DNA from: Nemopilema nomurai
Taxonomy: Eukaryota > Cnidaria > Scyphozoa > Rhizostomeae > Rhizostomatidae
Length of the DNA: 64,000 bases
Reading direction: 5' to 3'
NCBI GenBank assembly: GCA_003864495.1
Contig: PEDN01001356.1
Location: 558,001 to 622,000, forward strand
Within the stretch, counting starts at the first letter, position 1, and each line of letters begins with the position of its first letter. Shown here piece after piece: positions 1-12,596 of this stretch. Under the pieces are notes generated by a model. The model worked only from the letters and a program-made list of their open reading frames with translations. It was not told where the DNA came from and searched no databases. A program made the translations under genes and the position numbers.

Positions 1-68
1 TCAAATTCAAAAACTCATAAATTGGTATCAAGATTTTTAACTCTGATTTTGCTTCCTCTTTTCCATAG

Positions 69-1324
69 GTCTTGCAAAAAAGATGGATGCTTTGGGAAAA
101 AGACCCAATTGCTCTCTTGTAAATAGATTGAGCAGAAGTATAATCAACCACCTCTATTGGTGCGCAGTTAGCTCTGGGGTAATGGTGACTTAATGCTTGC
201 AAAATGGAACTCTGTAGCAAATCATATCTGTAATATTCATGAAGGACATTCAGATTTATACCCAAAATGTAGTCATAAATCGTTGGATGATGATCCAAGG
301 GAATGGTTTGAAGCTGGTAAGTCCATTGGTGGTTGCAAATTTGTGCACTAAATTTGTGAAATTTACTCCTGAATTTTTAATCTCTACTTCTAGGAAGTGA
401 ATTCTATGACATCTGGTAGGTATATTTCTTGTTTCCAGGCATGTGCATTACATTTGTGATATGCAAACTTGAATTTTTTGCTACTTTCAGGAACTGCAGT
501 ATATGAACGACTGAGTGAGCTGCTGCAGAGCACCCATTTGCAAGCAAGTGTACGTAAATTATCCCCATGCGGCCAAACATCTGCTGTAGAGGGCTACCAC
601 AGTCTGGTCAACCAGTTCGCGCCAAAGATGTTCCATTTCTCATTTCAAAGTATGAAAGCAAGGTAAACTTATAATTTTCTAATGCTAAAATTTCCTTCAA
701 ATCTTGTTATGTCTGTAACATTGCCATACCCTAGTTCCCAAAGTTTTTTGTAAGTAATGCATACTATTTTCTTCCATGAAAAACTTGGTTCAATTAAATT
801 ACAGGCTTATGACTGCTGCTCTACACTTCAATGAAAACACAGGTCGTGAGCAGGCTGTGAACAGGGAAGGTAATCTTGAATACAAGATTGTATTCCCAAA
901 GTACAAGAAAGGTGGTTTTATTGTTAGAAAAATAACAACTGATTGCACATATGGTAGGTAAAAATAATATTCTAACTAATTAATATATTCTTCTACTATT
1001 TCAAACTATGGATTCAAGATGCATAGCACTGATAAAAAGAAATTCAACATACACAGTACACAGTGCGATTGCAGATTCAATAAGAAACATTTGCTTTGAG
1101 TACCCCCTTCCTGGTGGCAGTTGTGGTGACATGAATGTTTTATTAAAACATCTGCCTTCCCTTTTATAGATTATGTGAGAAAAATATTTGATGAATTCAT
1201 GAGACGAGCAGAGAACAGCATTGTAGAGTTCGAAGAAGAGCATCCACAGCCATTATCCAGTCAATATGAGCGACCATCTAAAGATGATGCCATCCAATCA
1301 ATGCTGTCTCGATTCCAAAAATAG
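69..1324 (+). pseudogene. Kolobok-type transposase, 3' exons (copy A)
   Basis: Four exons can be read: 69-316, 491-662, 805-953 and 1170-1324, each bounded by AG acceptors and GT donors. Exon one has the HLYWCA motif and an LAKW segment that follows the second catalytic Asp in the other copies. The ~491 exon has the conserved QTSAVEGYHS-x-VNQF block, whose Glu is the likely third catalytic acid. The ~805 exon carries the FPKYKKGG block and the last exon ends in RFQK-stop. Exon one needs a 1-nt frame change near 176-186 to stay open, so this copy is probably dead. The N-terminal half, including any THAP domain and the first Asp, lies left of the window. The gene ends 83 bp from the stop of the facing P2RX7_C gene. 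Confidence 0.7.
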
Positions 1325-1407
1325 ATTATGTAGATATAAGTATTTGTAATGGGTATTTTTCTACATTTATAAGTGTATGTGTATATGTAAATAGGTCTTG
1401 AAGCCCC

Positions 1408-2178
1408 TTAAATGTCTGGAAGCTTAAAACCCTCAAATACATAATCCTCCTCGTCACCAGGAGGTGGGAAGTGTGCCCGAATGCAGGATACAGCACAACT
1501 TGGTAGAACAACTCTTACATGTCTGCCAAGGTAGTGCCAAATCCATTGCACAAATTGCCTGTAAGCAACATGCCGGAATTTTTTATGCCTTGGACCTTCG
1601 TAGGCATCTTCACATTGCTGTTTGTAGTAATACCAAGCTGTTTCAAGGGCCCAGACATTTGTACAAACAGCAATAAACCCAGGGTGATCTGTAATACAGG
1701 CTAGTGGTTTGTCTGCTCTTTCACTCAATTTCTCCATAACATTTGGGATAGAGTTACAGCAAATGTTCTCTCTTTTCTTATTTTGTGGCTGGCAATGCCC
1801 ACACAAACACCTGTGGAAATAAATTGAAGAAAAACTTGCATAAATATACTATTTAATCAGCATAGACGTATCTTAGTCCACAATAGCGTGATAAAATTTG
1901 ACGATATGTATGTCATATAATCATTTTTCACGTATTAAATAGCTTTCTTACCATTGATCTTCAAGTTCCTGCTCTGATGGAATTTCTTTGCGAGGTTGGT
2001 CTTCGGGCCTACCTTCGAGGATCCGCTGCCGTGGCTCAAACATGTACATCAATATCTCCGCCGGGATATCTTCTAAGTCATCTTCTCCATCTATTTCAAC
2101 TTCTAAAAAGGCATCGCTATCGCTACCTTCAAAAATCTCATCCTCGCGGCCACTACTTTCTCTGGAAATATCGCTCAT
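1408..2178 (-). CDS. P2RX7 C-terminal (ballast) domain protein, copy A
   Basis: Two exons: 2178-1952 and 1810-1408, joined across a GT-AG intron that splits a Trp codon. The first ~75 residues are acidic and low in complexity. Exon two opens with CLCGHCQPQ and then ICC, the Cys-rich zinc-binding signature of the C-terminal domain of vertebrate P2X7 receptors, followed by the YRQFVQWIWHYLG helix block and an SCAVSCIRAHFP segment. No P2X channel membrane segments are present, so it is a free-standing intracellular zinc protein, not a receptor. It is intact over about 208 codons. It lies inside a Kolobok-type transposon and converges with the transposase. Its role there is unknown; DNA or protein binding through the zinc site is a guess. 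Confidence 0.75.
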
Positions 2179-2251
2179 CTTGGACCTGTTAGATTTCCCT
2201 CATTGACTACAATACAAAAACTCGAAGGAGGAGGCGATCGGGTCCCTCCCG

Positions 2252-2259
2252 TGACGTCA
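2252..2259. promoter_or_regulatory. CRE-like palindrome upstream of P2RX7_C gene A
   Basis: TGACGTCA, the perfect CREB/ATF binding palindrome, lies 74 bp upstream of the start codon. The same octamer occurs at a comparable position in copies B and C. Binding is inferred, not shown. Confidence 0.45.
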
Positions 2260-2411
2260 CTGTCTACTCATTCTGAAAACCAAGATGGCGAATTTTGGCA
2301 TAGAAGATCGCCAATAACTCCTTCATTTCTCACGAAACGTAAAAACTAACCTCAGAAATGAAAATAACAGGCCTTTTTACACAAGATTGGATATATAAAC
2401 CAAAAAGTACG

Positions 2412-2431
2412 AAAATCATGTCACAGGCACT
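2412..2431. repeat. Probable right terminal repeat of Kolobok copy A
   Basis: GAAAATCATGTCACAGGCAC resembles the copy B right end (TTTTCGTGTCATATCCTC) in position and in the TGTCA core, and is followed by TTTAA. The partner end is outside the window, so the call is tentative. Confidence 0.4.
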
Positions 2432-2639
2432 TTAATTTTCCGTTGACCAACTGGTTTGAGAGAACACGAAAACCAACTGTTGCTTTAACGTTGCTATTTT
2501 ACAAGAATGGCAAGCCATTGGTGAAGTATTCTGGTAAACACCTTTTGGCAATCTAGGTTTAGATAGCTTGTCTACTGTAATTTGCCTTTCAATGATCATA
2601 ATTCTTCTCAAGGAGCAATATGGTTTGAAGAGTTTCTGT

Positions 2640-3474
2640 TCTTCAGAAGTTTTATGAATATGCAATAGAAGGGATGAAAAACTACGATGGTAAAGGGTCA
2701 GGTATGTTAACTTTTACCTTTCGTAACTGAAGCATGTCCGGTTAATTTGTAAAAAAGAAATCAGTTTAGCCTGTTTGTCACAAAGATGTGCTTCTGCCTT
2801 CATTCAAACCGTATTTAATTCTTTGCCCTCAAAAGTCTTCCTATTTTACTTCAAAATGAAACTGATATGGCAATTGTCCCAAATTTATTTTTCAGCTTTT
2901 CCTTGAAATTACATCCTACCAGATTTTAGGCGCATGCTTAATACTTACAAATCAAGTAATACGCAAATTAAGTTTGGGCAACTTCGATCTGCCAGTGAAA
3001 ACTACGGTAAATATATTTTGACTATTTTGTAATTTACCAAACCATTTTGTCAAGTGCCTCTGCTATTCAAATGTAGATTTGGGACACGAGAGAATGGTAG
3101 GCAATAAGTGGGAGAAGGCTTAGAAACACAAAACATTCATGATTCTTGTATCCTTCTGAGCGTGAACAATGAGGCACCGCGACACATCTGCTCTTGACCA
3201 CCTGTCGAATCATAAACAAATTCATATCTAACTGCTGTAGTCCGACTGAGAAATAAACGAAAAAAAATTTGTGAATTCAACCACAACTAATTTTAGTTTA
3301 AAATGCAGACAAGATTGAATTTGCACAAGCATATTTTAAACTGAAAACTGCAGCCATAGATAGTGTTGGCAACAGCAGTGAGTGGAGCCAGCACCAAAGA
3401 CTCAGCAACGAAGTATTTTCGTTGCCTGTACAGGAGAAATGCAAGCTAGTTGGTCAGCTTGTGAAATCATCAGG
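2640..3474 (+). other. Three short exon-like open stretches, unrecognised
   Basis: Three blocks bounded by plausible splice sites read open on the + strand: 2647-2692 (includes YEYAIEGMKNYDG), about 2900-3006 (includes DFRRMLNTYKSS and LRSASENYG) and about 3306-3470 (a ~55-residue stretch with LKTAAIDSVGNSS and EKCKLVGQLVKSSG). Donors are GTAAAG, GTAAAT and GTATTA. They could be exons of one gene or a decayed mobile element. I do not recognise the family. Confidence 0.3.
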
Positions 3475-4494
3475 TATTACTGTTGGTTTTGTGTAAATCT
3501 GTGTTGGTATTGAATGATGGTTTTTCAGCATCAACGCCACAAGTTCTTAGTATTCTTATTATTGTTACTTGTTGGCTATTATTACTATTGCACATTCGGC
3601 TTAAATGATAAACGATTAGCTAACGAAATGATGTAAGCTTTGAAATCTCCCATACGGAAGGCTATTACTTTGCCGGCAAATTATATGCAATAAGTAACAT
3701 GAACTTTACATAATTGTTCCTCTACTTTTTGCTTTATTTTTTACTTCACTTTCTATTTTACTTTAAAATTCACTTTTTCTTCTAACATTCACCAGTCAAT
3801 AATCAGTTTGTTATTTTAGTAATGTTTCAGAAACAATTTAAGCAACCGTGTTTAATCGTAGATGTATCCACCCGCTTGTTCTGGAAAGTTTTGAACAGGC
3901 CTAGTTGGTGATAATGTTATGTGAATTTCCGATCCCAAATGCTGGCCCTGAAAGAATGGGGGTCATTGAGGTTGATGAGGTTCTATCCTTGTAAGTTGCA
4001 ACAAAGTCAATGTTTGAAATCAGTGGCACATCAACACCTTTAATTTTCATTCGTAAAGCATTGTAGAGCAAGTCATATTTGCCTATGAGTTTCGCAAAGC
4101 TTGAAGCATCTCATCCACAAAACACATGCATGTCAACTCGGTACTGTTACAGAAAAGCAGATGCCTGACCATGTTCTATCATTCCACCACGAATTGTTGG
4201 GATACAGCACAACCGACGTCAATTTCTGGTTTGTAGAAAAATTGGTTACAATAATTCAAATTTTTATTTGATAAAGCAAAGTAAATTTTGACAATTGACA
4301 TTCTAATATCCTGAAATCCGAATTGAGATTTCAAGCTTATCTACTTCTTTAGTGCACAAAATTCATCTTTCATGTTTTTATGCGCAAGTTTCTAGAGCTG
4401 CAACATTAAAAATTTTCCAAATGAAACATGAATGAAATGAATTTGCTGAAACCATTATCTTTCTGATTCACCTAGGTTGATTAGTCAAATACCC

Positions 4495-4660
4495 ACCGAC
4501 ATGAGGTCGTGCTGCTTGCCAGTTCATGTCAGTTCTGTGGATGGCAATTCGCTGTACCAAGCTGCTTCATGGCTTGTGTAAAACACACCACGTTATTGGT
4601 GATGCTAATTGCTTGGCGTCAAGTACGGCATAGACAAATTTCCTACAGTTCTCGTCAAGG
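4495..4660 (+). pseudogene. Possible OTU-like protease fragment
   Basis: A short + strand stretch reads MRSCCLPVHVSSVDGNSLYQ followed by AASWLV, which resembles the DGNxLYRA core found in OTU-type cysteine proteases and in several element-encoded proteins (there the Cys replaces the Ser seen here). A stop follows soon after. Without the catalytic Cys and with little flanking sequence this is a weak resemblance, possibly a remnant of the same gene as the exon-like blocks at 2640-3474. Confidence 0.25.
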
Positions 4661-5869
4661 TAATTTTTTTATGGTTTAAAAGCTTGGATATTATACTTAA
4701 AGACAATCTTAGACTAAATTTTTGACAATCTTATCAGTAAACATTTGGCATTTTTTGCTACTGCATATGCATGTCTCAACAAAGCATGAACATATACAGC
4801 ACAAAGAAGGAAGTCGTTTAAAGAATTTTCATAAGTATTTAAGAAACGTACACACCAAAAAATATGTAAAGGAACTTCCTTTTATGTTTTGTCGATCATA
4901 TCTTTGTATAGAAAAATAAGTTTGTACTCAAACCGCAATAATTATTAGAGCCGAATATAACCTACCCACTTTTGTCTGTTTTGTTTTGTTGTAAAGTCTC
5001 TTAAAGATTCTCATCAGTTTTATTTTTAAAATACTTACAACTGAAAGAAATGTTCAAAATAGATGAAAAGTTACTAAGAAATATAACAAATGAAATAAAG
5101 GATGGAGCGAGCATGGAGCAAGTCGTCAGAAGAGAAATTTTGTAAATTTGAACTGGTTTCGAGAAGCTATATCTAAGATATTTTTGGAAAATAAGTGTCA
5201 CCAGAAATATTTGAAATAAACAACCAACATAAAACAGTGGCGGAAATTCAGTCAACAATTGTCCAAAATAGACAATATCAGATATTTAGCTAGAAGAACA
5301 ATCCAATCCAGTGACTTTTGTTATAAAGATCAATATCTACTGATACAAGAGGTCAACAGATTACACTTTTGACAAGACGTACGTGATAACAACATATATA
5401 GCGTTTGTTTAATGATTTCCTACAGCGGTAAGTCTGTTTGAAAATAGCTTTTACTTATAAGAGGCTGATGGAATGAAATTATAATTTTTTCATACATTGT
5501 TTGGTTCCCCGTGTTAACCCTTTCGATTGAAACAATTTTCAGAAGGATCTCTTGCAGTCATATAACTAAGTTAACATCACTAATTGGAAGGTTGCACTGT
5601 CCTACCTAATTTCCGCCACTGAAACAAAAAAAAATTTGTATCAACTACAATTTTAATTCCCATTACTTCTTGAAAATGTCTAAAACCAGAATGCTCTCGA
5701 TTGATTACATGTTAGGTATTGGTCTTTCTTTGATCTAACAGTATGAATTGAATTTTTAGCAATTCCGCAGCTTGTACTCCTCTCAATTTTGCTGTGGGCA
5801 AACGTGGTATCTGTATCACCTTTGCCTTTGTTATGCTACAGAATTGAAAATTAATTTGCGGCTATATCT

Positions 5870-6231
5870 CTAGGAATACTGTGTTCGGTTGAAAAGTCAG
5901 GGTGGTATTCTGACCGCTTTTTCCCTCTCATGCAATCGACAAAGGCAGGGTCACATGAATGTGGGGCATTACACAGGTGTATTTTACACACAACATTGCT
6001 CCTACCGACATCATTGCCTTAATATGTCTAGGTGCATTGCTCGAGAAAGCATTTGCGTTAGTCAAGAGGCAACAGAGCAAGTAAGCAAAGACGCTTGGTG
6101 TTGCGGTTGTCATATTTCCTATCAAGATCTTGATCCTCGTCGTAGCCATTTAACAATAGCCATGTTTTGCAAAGTTTCACAATTTGATGGCTTAAATTCG
6201 AATCAGAAAGAACAACTTCTTTGGCTACGGT
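5870..6231 (+). other. Cysteine-rich open frame, possible exon
   Basis: About 120 codons are open on the + strand, ending at a GTGAGT-type donor (gctacg|gtgag near 6231). The frame has many Cys and His residues (CSYRHHC, CVSQEATEQ, WCCGCHISY), suggesting a folded or metal-binding segment. No stop falls inside and codon use looks protein-like, but I cannot name a family. It may belong with the weak exon-like stretches upstream. Confidence 0.3.
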
Positions 6232-6299
6232 GAGTTTTCTCTCATTTCATTTGGCCGTTTGGCTCAGTCGAGTTAGGGTTAGTTTTTGAGTAGTTGATT

Positions 6300-7610
6300 C
6301 GAGAAAGAGTGTTTCGAGACAATATGGCAACAACCACAAAACAATTTTCTTTCTGTCAGCTTTTTTCTCTAAATAAAATATACTTTCTTTTAGCGACATA
6401 TTTCTCTGATACTAGAAGGCAACGTTTTCTCGTGGCACCTACAACAAGCCTTGAATGTACTTGAATGAACGTTTTCTTGTGGCACCTATTTGGAGGGAAA
6501 CTTCAATTTTGCCTTTTTTAATCCAAAACTGGGTATATGTTTTCAAATATTAACATTGCCTAGCTGTAGTTGTTTACTGTAAGAAATGGTTACAGAACAA
6601 TGAAGATCAGAAAAAGAAAACCAAATAACTCTAATAGTTGCACTTATTGCCCGAAAGCTCTGCCCAATAGTTTTAATTATCAAAATATGAATTATGAAAT
6701 ACTCCAAGTCGCATAATTTATTGTTCAGAAATTATACCTAATAATTTATAAAAATTTTGAATAAAAGCTAGACACTGTAGATAGATTTTTGAAAAGTAAT
6801 TGTTTAGACAGACCAAATGTCTTCAGTCCAATAGATCCTTCTCCGATTGATATTGTACAAAACTCTAACTTCTGAAAATGAAATAAAGGAAGATAAAATC
6901 AGCACAAACTACTCTAAGCCGGTAAATGTATCTAACGAAGTTTCCTCATGTTTACAACTGATGATGATAGTTTATTGATAATAATAGTGATTATTCTCTT
7001 TGGTTGTTGCTTTCTTAATAAATCGACTTTGTCAGTCTGTTCGCTGCAAGAAGATTAATTGATGATTCAAAGAACGGGCGTAAGACTGTTTGACTAATTT
7101 TTAATTTTTGTTGGTAAAACATCATTCTTCATTTCAGTGTTTTCTCAAAGAAATGTTCCATTCACATCTGAAACCAAACTATTTCACGTAATCATTTCTT
7201 AATTGGTTTTTCAATTTTTTTCAAAAGCGAGTTCCTTTGCTTGTTTATCTGCGTATTTATACAACAGTATTTTGGATATCATGAAATTTGTAGCTTGTAG
7301 CGCAACCTTGAAGGAAAAAATCTAGTCAAAAATTTAAATTTTCAACTTTTAACAATGTGAGATATCTTAATTGTATTAAGAAAGTTGATGCTAACCTGTG
7401 AAAGAAAGACTGAATTGCTATTAACTTGTGTGTCAAACAATTTCCTTTTGCATCAATTAACGTCATCCAATGGCACAAAAATTCTTCCTGTTCTCTGGAA
7501 TTACACCACAACCTATTGCCGCTATTGCTGTTGCTTCGTTCTTCAAGCCAATCACAGGCAAGTTGAGCTATGCTAAGTTTGGCGCGAGCATAGGTGAAAT
7601 TGTGCTGCCG
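6300..7610. other. No gene recognised
   Basis: AT-rich DNA with frequent stops in all frames. The only structure I see is a ~20-bp motif (AACGTTTTCTCGTGGCACCT) repeated with one mismatch about 50 bp apart near 6428 and 6468. A frame on the - strand at 7326-7637 has no recognisable domain. Confidence 0.4.
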
Positions 7611-7621
7611 AATAAGAAGCC

Positions 7622-7812
7622 GAATTGACCTTTGCAATTGTTGTATAAAGTGTCCAATAAAATTCAGTGCAGACTCAAATAGCCAATCAAGATACTAGTT
7701 GACCTATGCAATTGTTGTTTAACTGTCCAATAAACAGATGGACTGGCCTATGCAATTGTTCTTAAAGTGTCCAGTAAACATGATAGATTGACCTGTGTAA
7801 TTGTTTATCGAT
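7622..7812. repeat. Degenerate tandem repeat, ~40-80-bp spacing
   Basis: The unit TTGACCTATGCAATTGTTGT plus a GTGTCCAATAAA tail occurs near 7624, 7703, 7741 and 7787, with decay and uneven spacing. No coding potential. Confidence 0.6.
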
Positions 7813-10800
7813 CGATAATCATTATAAAACATGGTTGAGGTGTAAAATCAAATAGTTTTTAGAATGGATGACCACAAAACTTTTAGGCTACTTTGTGCAG
7901 TTCGCATTTTTATGTCAAACGACCGGATTGAAGAAAACGAAAGACAAGTTAGATTAAGAGAAATCCGGAAGACACTGGTTAATTTCTGGTACCAAGAGAG
8001 CACGGAAGCAGGCTGCAAGTCATTCAAAACGTAGACCCATATTTAAATTTGACTGCGCTGCTGCATTACAGTTTCCAGTTAGCCAGAAATCCAGGGCCAA
8101 AAATTTACTTCCAGTGTGGTCAGTTGGGAACCTATACAAATTAGTTGTGAATACCTGTAAATATCTTTCAGAAATTCTTGAAGCCAGTATGATTGTTGAA
8201 ATGAAGTTCACTCCTAGATGTCCTTTCTCCATTTTAAGTCCAAGGGTTACTTTCAGCATCCTTTTCTCGATATTGCAAAGAGTACACACAATGAACCTCT
8301 CTGCTTTATTTGTTATTTATAAATTTCAACATCATAGAAAAATTAAATTTTGATAGGACCATTGGTAGTAACAAGCACAAATTATGTTGTTCACTGAAAC
8401 AAATTTCATTATCTTTTGAGCAGTGTTAGGGTTAGAAAGTGAATCTTTGTCGTTTTTGTCTTTCGTTTACCACTCGTGCCTTACTGTCTTCACATATGTC
8501 CAAGAAAAGTTTGAATACACTTTTGCACAGTCTTTGTTTCTTAGACAAGGTCTGCCATCAGTTCTCAGGCTGAGACGCTCCTCGTGTGTCAGGCGACCTA
8601 TTGTCTTTGCGAAATATTCTAATAACGCGAATCGCCATTTCTTTTGTTTTCGTTCTGTGAATGTGACGCATTCCTAACAGAAAACAGATCAAATCAACAC
8701 ACCACTCTGTGTACACTTTTAAAGAAAAAACAGTCAAAATTCGGCTTTTTGTACTGGAATAACTTTTGCAAATTTGGACGGAACTAGCTGATTCTTCAAA
8801 AAACGGCGTCAAATAACCTACTACAGATGTTTCGTTAGGATATTTGTATCTCTGAAATTCTGGGGTAAAGTTAAGCTACCAAGCCCTGTCTATATTCCCT
8901 CATAAACGAGCATAAACAAATCAATTTCTTCTATAGTTACTACTTTTTAGCAACATGTGAAACTGATATACTGTCCAGTCAGCTTATAATTGGGTCATAC
9001 TTGAGACGTATACTTACTGAAATCTTACCATTTCACAATGTGAGTATTCGATGACAAAGTATATGTAAATTATATCAACATTTGTAGAGAAGGGACTGAA
9101 AAGATGTTTACTAACTTTCATTTTTTTATTGCAGACAACTCTAATTTCATTGTCATTCAAGGGTCATTGATCACTTCTAATAAAAATGAATGAAAAAATA
9201 TTGTTAATCTTTTCGTGGCTGATCACAGACTGCATGTTGGAAGGAAAAGCGAAATTCAGATATGACATTCTAACCGGTGAATTTAATCTCGCAAATGACT
9301 TACAGGAAGTCTCAAAAACATAAGACTGTGATAAGAAGAGTGCATTATGGGTTATGATTGATCAATCACCGTCATTTCACACCTCTGTTATGGAGGAGCC
9401 CAAGGGAAAAGAAGAACTCTTTCTGTCTTGAAAGGATGGGATTGCCGTGATTTATATCCACCTATGTACTAATAAAACATCTTGGAGAGTGGGGCATCTC
9501 CTTACAGCTTTTTGACGCGAGAATGATAAGTAAAACTGAAATGATAGTCTTGTGAAGATAATCATAATTATGAAAAATTTATATGTTAATTCAGTCACTG
9601 CAATTACAAACTTCTGTGTTGCAAAGGTTGTTTGATATTAGCTAGCCTTGGTTTACACGATAAGACTATAATGGATTTATCACCCGGCAGGCAACAAACA
9701 TTCCTTTCCCAGGCATGATTCTGGTGATTGGGTTACCCTGTCATCATTGTTTTTTGACAAGATTATAAATTTTCTCGAAAATGACAGTTTATCAGTTTGC
9801 CCTACCAGTCCCACGATATCTATGCCTCTGCTTTAGAGGGGCAACCTCTTTTATATTCATTTGGACTTTTTAGAGAATTGTGTTTCTAATATCTATCAAA
9901 TCTGCATAGAGAGCTTCCACCGATTGAAGTTTGGAGGCATTGTACGTTTTATAGCATTTTTTCTCTTTTTGTCGAAAAACAGATCACTGCTGTATCTATA
10001 TTGCCGAGGCTGGATGAATTATGGATAAAGGAGGATGTATTTTAAAAATGATGGCGGAAGAGTGTACAAAACTTGCAAAAAAATATTTAAACTAAAAGCA
10101 AACTTCCAAGAATCAGATCGCAATTGGTGGTCTTAAAAAAATGGGGCCCATATTAGTGAAGATAAGAGCCTGCCATTGCTGGTGACACTCATGACAAGGG
10201 CAGTCATGCATTCTTTGGACGACAAAGAGGTTTGTCAAGAGGTTGCCATAAAAGCACCACGATGCAGTTCTCAAATTGGCTATGGTGGAAACTGCAGCAC
10301 CATCATCTACAAGGTAAGCTAATGATCTGCTTTTGTTGTACCATTTGCACAATTCTCTCCTTGTACGATTTGTTTGATAAAAGGCATAACCTAAGATACG
10401 CTCAAATTTTTGTGTATTTTCAATGTGTGTTATTTATGCAATTTAACTGGAATTAGTCAAGTTATTCATTTCTTTTCAAATTTACAGTAGTTGGAAAAAC
10501 ATTACATCATAACATTACATGGCATCTAGGACAATCCCAATCTATATATTTCTTAGGACGTGTCAAAGTGGCGAAAGTTGTCCAAAGTCGTTGAAAAAGA
10601 AGCGACCCTTTCCAAAAAGGTATGCAAGACTTTTTGATTCATCCATAGCATACTTTCACGCTTGCTGAAATGTTTTTCATGCTTGTTAATTAATTTTACT
10701 AACATCAGAACACATGTGTGGTTACATAACGCACAAAGGTACATAGGCATATAACGCACAAAAGTATATTTGGCCTATTCTTGACATCATCTTATTTGAC

Positions 10801-10850
10801 ATCAATGGAGCTTTGCCAACAAACCAAATCACCGAGAAGAGCTTTTTCGA
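7813..10850. other. No gene recognised
   Basis: About 3 kb of AT-rich DNA without a convincing reading frame. Apart from the dispersed repeat at 8748-8874 I see no transposon ends. Frames on both strands near 8020-8810 and 10113-10456 lack known domains and look like chance openings. Confidence 0.4.
8748..8874 (+). repeat. Dispersed repeat, unit 1
   Basis: This stretch matches 43549-43676 in reverse complement with moderate divergence: both have TTGTACT, AACTTTTGCAAAT, AGCTGA, ACCTACTACAG, GTATCTCTGA and CTGGGGT in the same order and near-equal spacing. Probably an old interspersed element fragment. Confidence 0.55.
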
Positions 10851-11005
10851 ATAGACCAGTTTCACAATCCCTAATGAACTCGAGGCGTGAGAAGCGAGGA
10901 TAACGATGATCTCTCGCCGCACTTCTCAGTTGAGTCGACAAGAAGTGCTTCGAAGTTGCGAAAACATTTCTTTTAAACGAACTTGCGATTGATCAATTTT
11001 CTAAA

Positions 11006-12565
11006 TTGATTCTCGATGGAAAGTCAGTGACCACCTTGGAAGATCTGACTTCCTTGACAGTCAAGAAATTAAAGCTGATTTTGTTATCATACAGAGAAAA
11101 GGTATCAGGAACGAAGGCCGATCTAGTTCTTCGCACATACGCTATCGTATGCTGTGCTATTCAAGCCGATTCAAAGAATTCCTCAGCAGTTGTTCCGACG
11201 ACTTCTTCTTCTGAAGCAGAAAAAGTGCTTTGACATATGAGGTAATTTTCCGTTCAAGATGTGGACATTTACCTTGGGTTTCCGACTTGAGAAATACACC
11301 GCCATTTTCCTTTATTCAGTTGTATGAATATCTGGTGGTTAAAATTTTCAAGTACAACCACAATGTGTTGAAAAACACTGCATACAAGAAACTCAAATCA
11401 TTCCAATTCTTTTACGAAGGATTCATTAAAAAGTTTTCAGTTGCTAAAGATAATGATTTCACTTATTTTGACGTCCGGATGAAGGCATCAATGAAAAACA
11501 CCCTGTACAAAGTGCTTGTTGTTCTTGATAACTCTACTGGAGACGTTTCTTGTGCAGCCTGTACTTGCCCAGCTGGTGTTGGATTGGGAGGCTTTGGAAA
11601 ATGCAACCATGTTGGAGGTGTTCTTTTTGCATTGGAGGACTTTAACAGAAAGGGTTACCAAGAATGCCCAGAGCCGGTTTCTGATACATCAACATTGTCA
11701 GCATGGAATGTCCCTTCATCAGCAAAAGTGGTTCCTTTGCCAATTGATGAAATGATTATTGCAAAAATCAGATTTGGAAAAAAATGATAAAAACAGTATG
11801 CCCAGATGCAAGGGATATGATCCTCGTTCAACTAATGACAAACAAGTTGATGCAAGGAGTCTTGAAGAATTAAAGTCAAAACTTGCAGCATGTAATCCCA
11901 ACAGCTGTTTCTTTTCATTCCATGATGCTCCTACAGAACTCACTGTTAATGAAGAAATGATATGTCATGAAGTGGTCCCTTCCTTAGATTCACCCTTTGG
12001 GACATGCAATGTTCAATTGAAACAATTGTTCAATGTGCAATCCAGTGTTCAAGATTCTGTGCCATTTAATGACTTTTATGACATTTCTTGCCAAAACTTT
12101 AAAGAGATGATAGATATGTATTGTAAAAACAACTCTTCATTCAGTGAAGAAGAAATCCAATCAATAGAAAGGATGACCATTGGCCAATCTTTAAGCCAAA
12201 ACTGGATTGAGCAGAGAATGTACAGAATTACTGCTTCAAGGTTTTATTCTGCTGCTGTCAACTCTGTTGACCCAAGTTCAAAGTTAAAGAGTTTCTTCTA
12301 TTCCTCCTTTTCTTCTCCTGCCTTGGAGCATGGCAAAATATCAGGGAGCTTTGTGAAGTCTTTATATTTGCAAACAATGTCTGAGAAAGGATTTCAAAAA
12401 ATTTTGGTTGAGGAGACTGGATTGAAAATTTCAAGCAAGTTTTCATTTCTTGGTGCTTCCCTTGATGGACTAGTTCATTGCAATGGAGAGAAGTGGGGCT
12501 TGGAAATAAAGTGCCCATATTCAAAGTCTTCTCTTTCCTCAGCTTTGGAGGATAAGAAATTCTTC
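11006..12565 (+). pseudogene. SAP/SWIM/YqaJ nuclease of ISL2EU 1 (first copy)
   Basis: Three frames make up the gene. 11006-11229 encodes a SAP-like helix pair (LTVKKLKLILLSYREKVSGT). 11320-11784 encodes a SWIM zinc finger (CTCPAGVG then GKCNHVGG). 11760-12565 encodes the YqaJ-type nuclease, with TASRFYSAAV, LEHGK, LGASLDGLV and LEIKCPYS; the Asp and the Glu-x-Lys are the expected metal-binding catalytic residues. A probable intron lies about 11241-11320, and a frame change near 11785 separates the SWIM and YqaJ parts. The frame is cut at TTAA 12566 by the piggyBac end, so the C-terminal third is missing here. Such nucleases are the second protein of ISL2EU elements; their exact role in transposition is unknown. 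Confidence 0.75.
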
Positions 12566-12596
12566 TTAACCCTTTATGTCCCAAATACATTTTTCC

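Larger units (their letters stand above)
1..2436. mobile_element. Kolobok-type DNA transposon, copy A (right part)
   Basis: Right-hand portion of a two-gene DNA transposon whose left end lies outside the window. It holds the 3' exons of a DDE transposase on the + strand and, facing it, a P2RX7_C-domain gene on the - strand. The right end is placed near 2431 because about 250 bp upstream of the P2RX7_C start there is a motif (ATCATGTCACAGGCAC) resembling the terminal repeat of copy B, followed by TTTAA (2432-2436), which fits the TTAA duplications known for Kolobok. The Kolobok assignment rests on the transposase motifs shared with copy B, its THAP domain and the TTAA-type flank. The end is inferred, since the opposite terminus is not visible. 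Confidence 0.65.

Noticed and set aside
1408..2178. A P2X ion-channel receptor gene
   Set aside because: Only the cytoplasmic C-terminal domain is present; no channel ectodomain or membrane helices occur nearby.
7622..7812. CRISPR-like array
   Set aside because: Units are degenerate and unevenly spaced, and the sequence is clearly eukaryotic.
10113..10352. Minus-strand frame with CPCHEC, first suspected as another P2RX7_C zinc motif
   Set aside because: The following RCC and W-helix blocks are absent and no transposase lies beside it; likely a chance frame.
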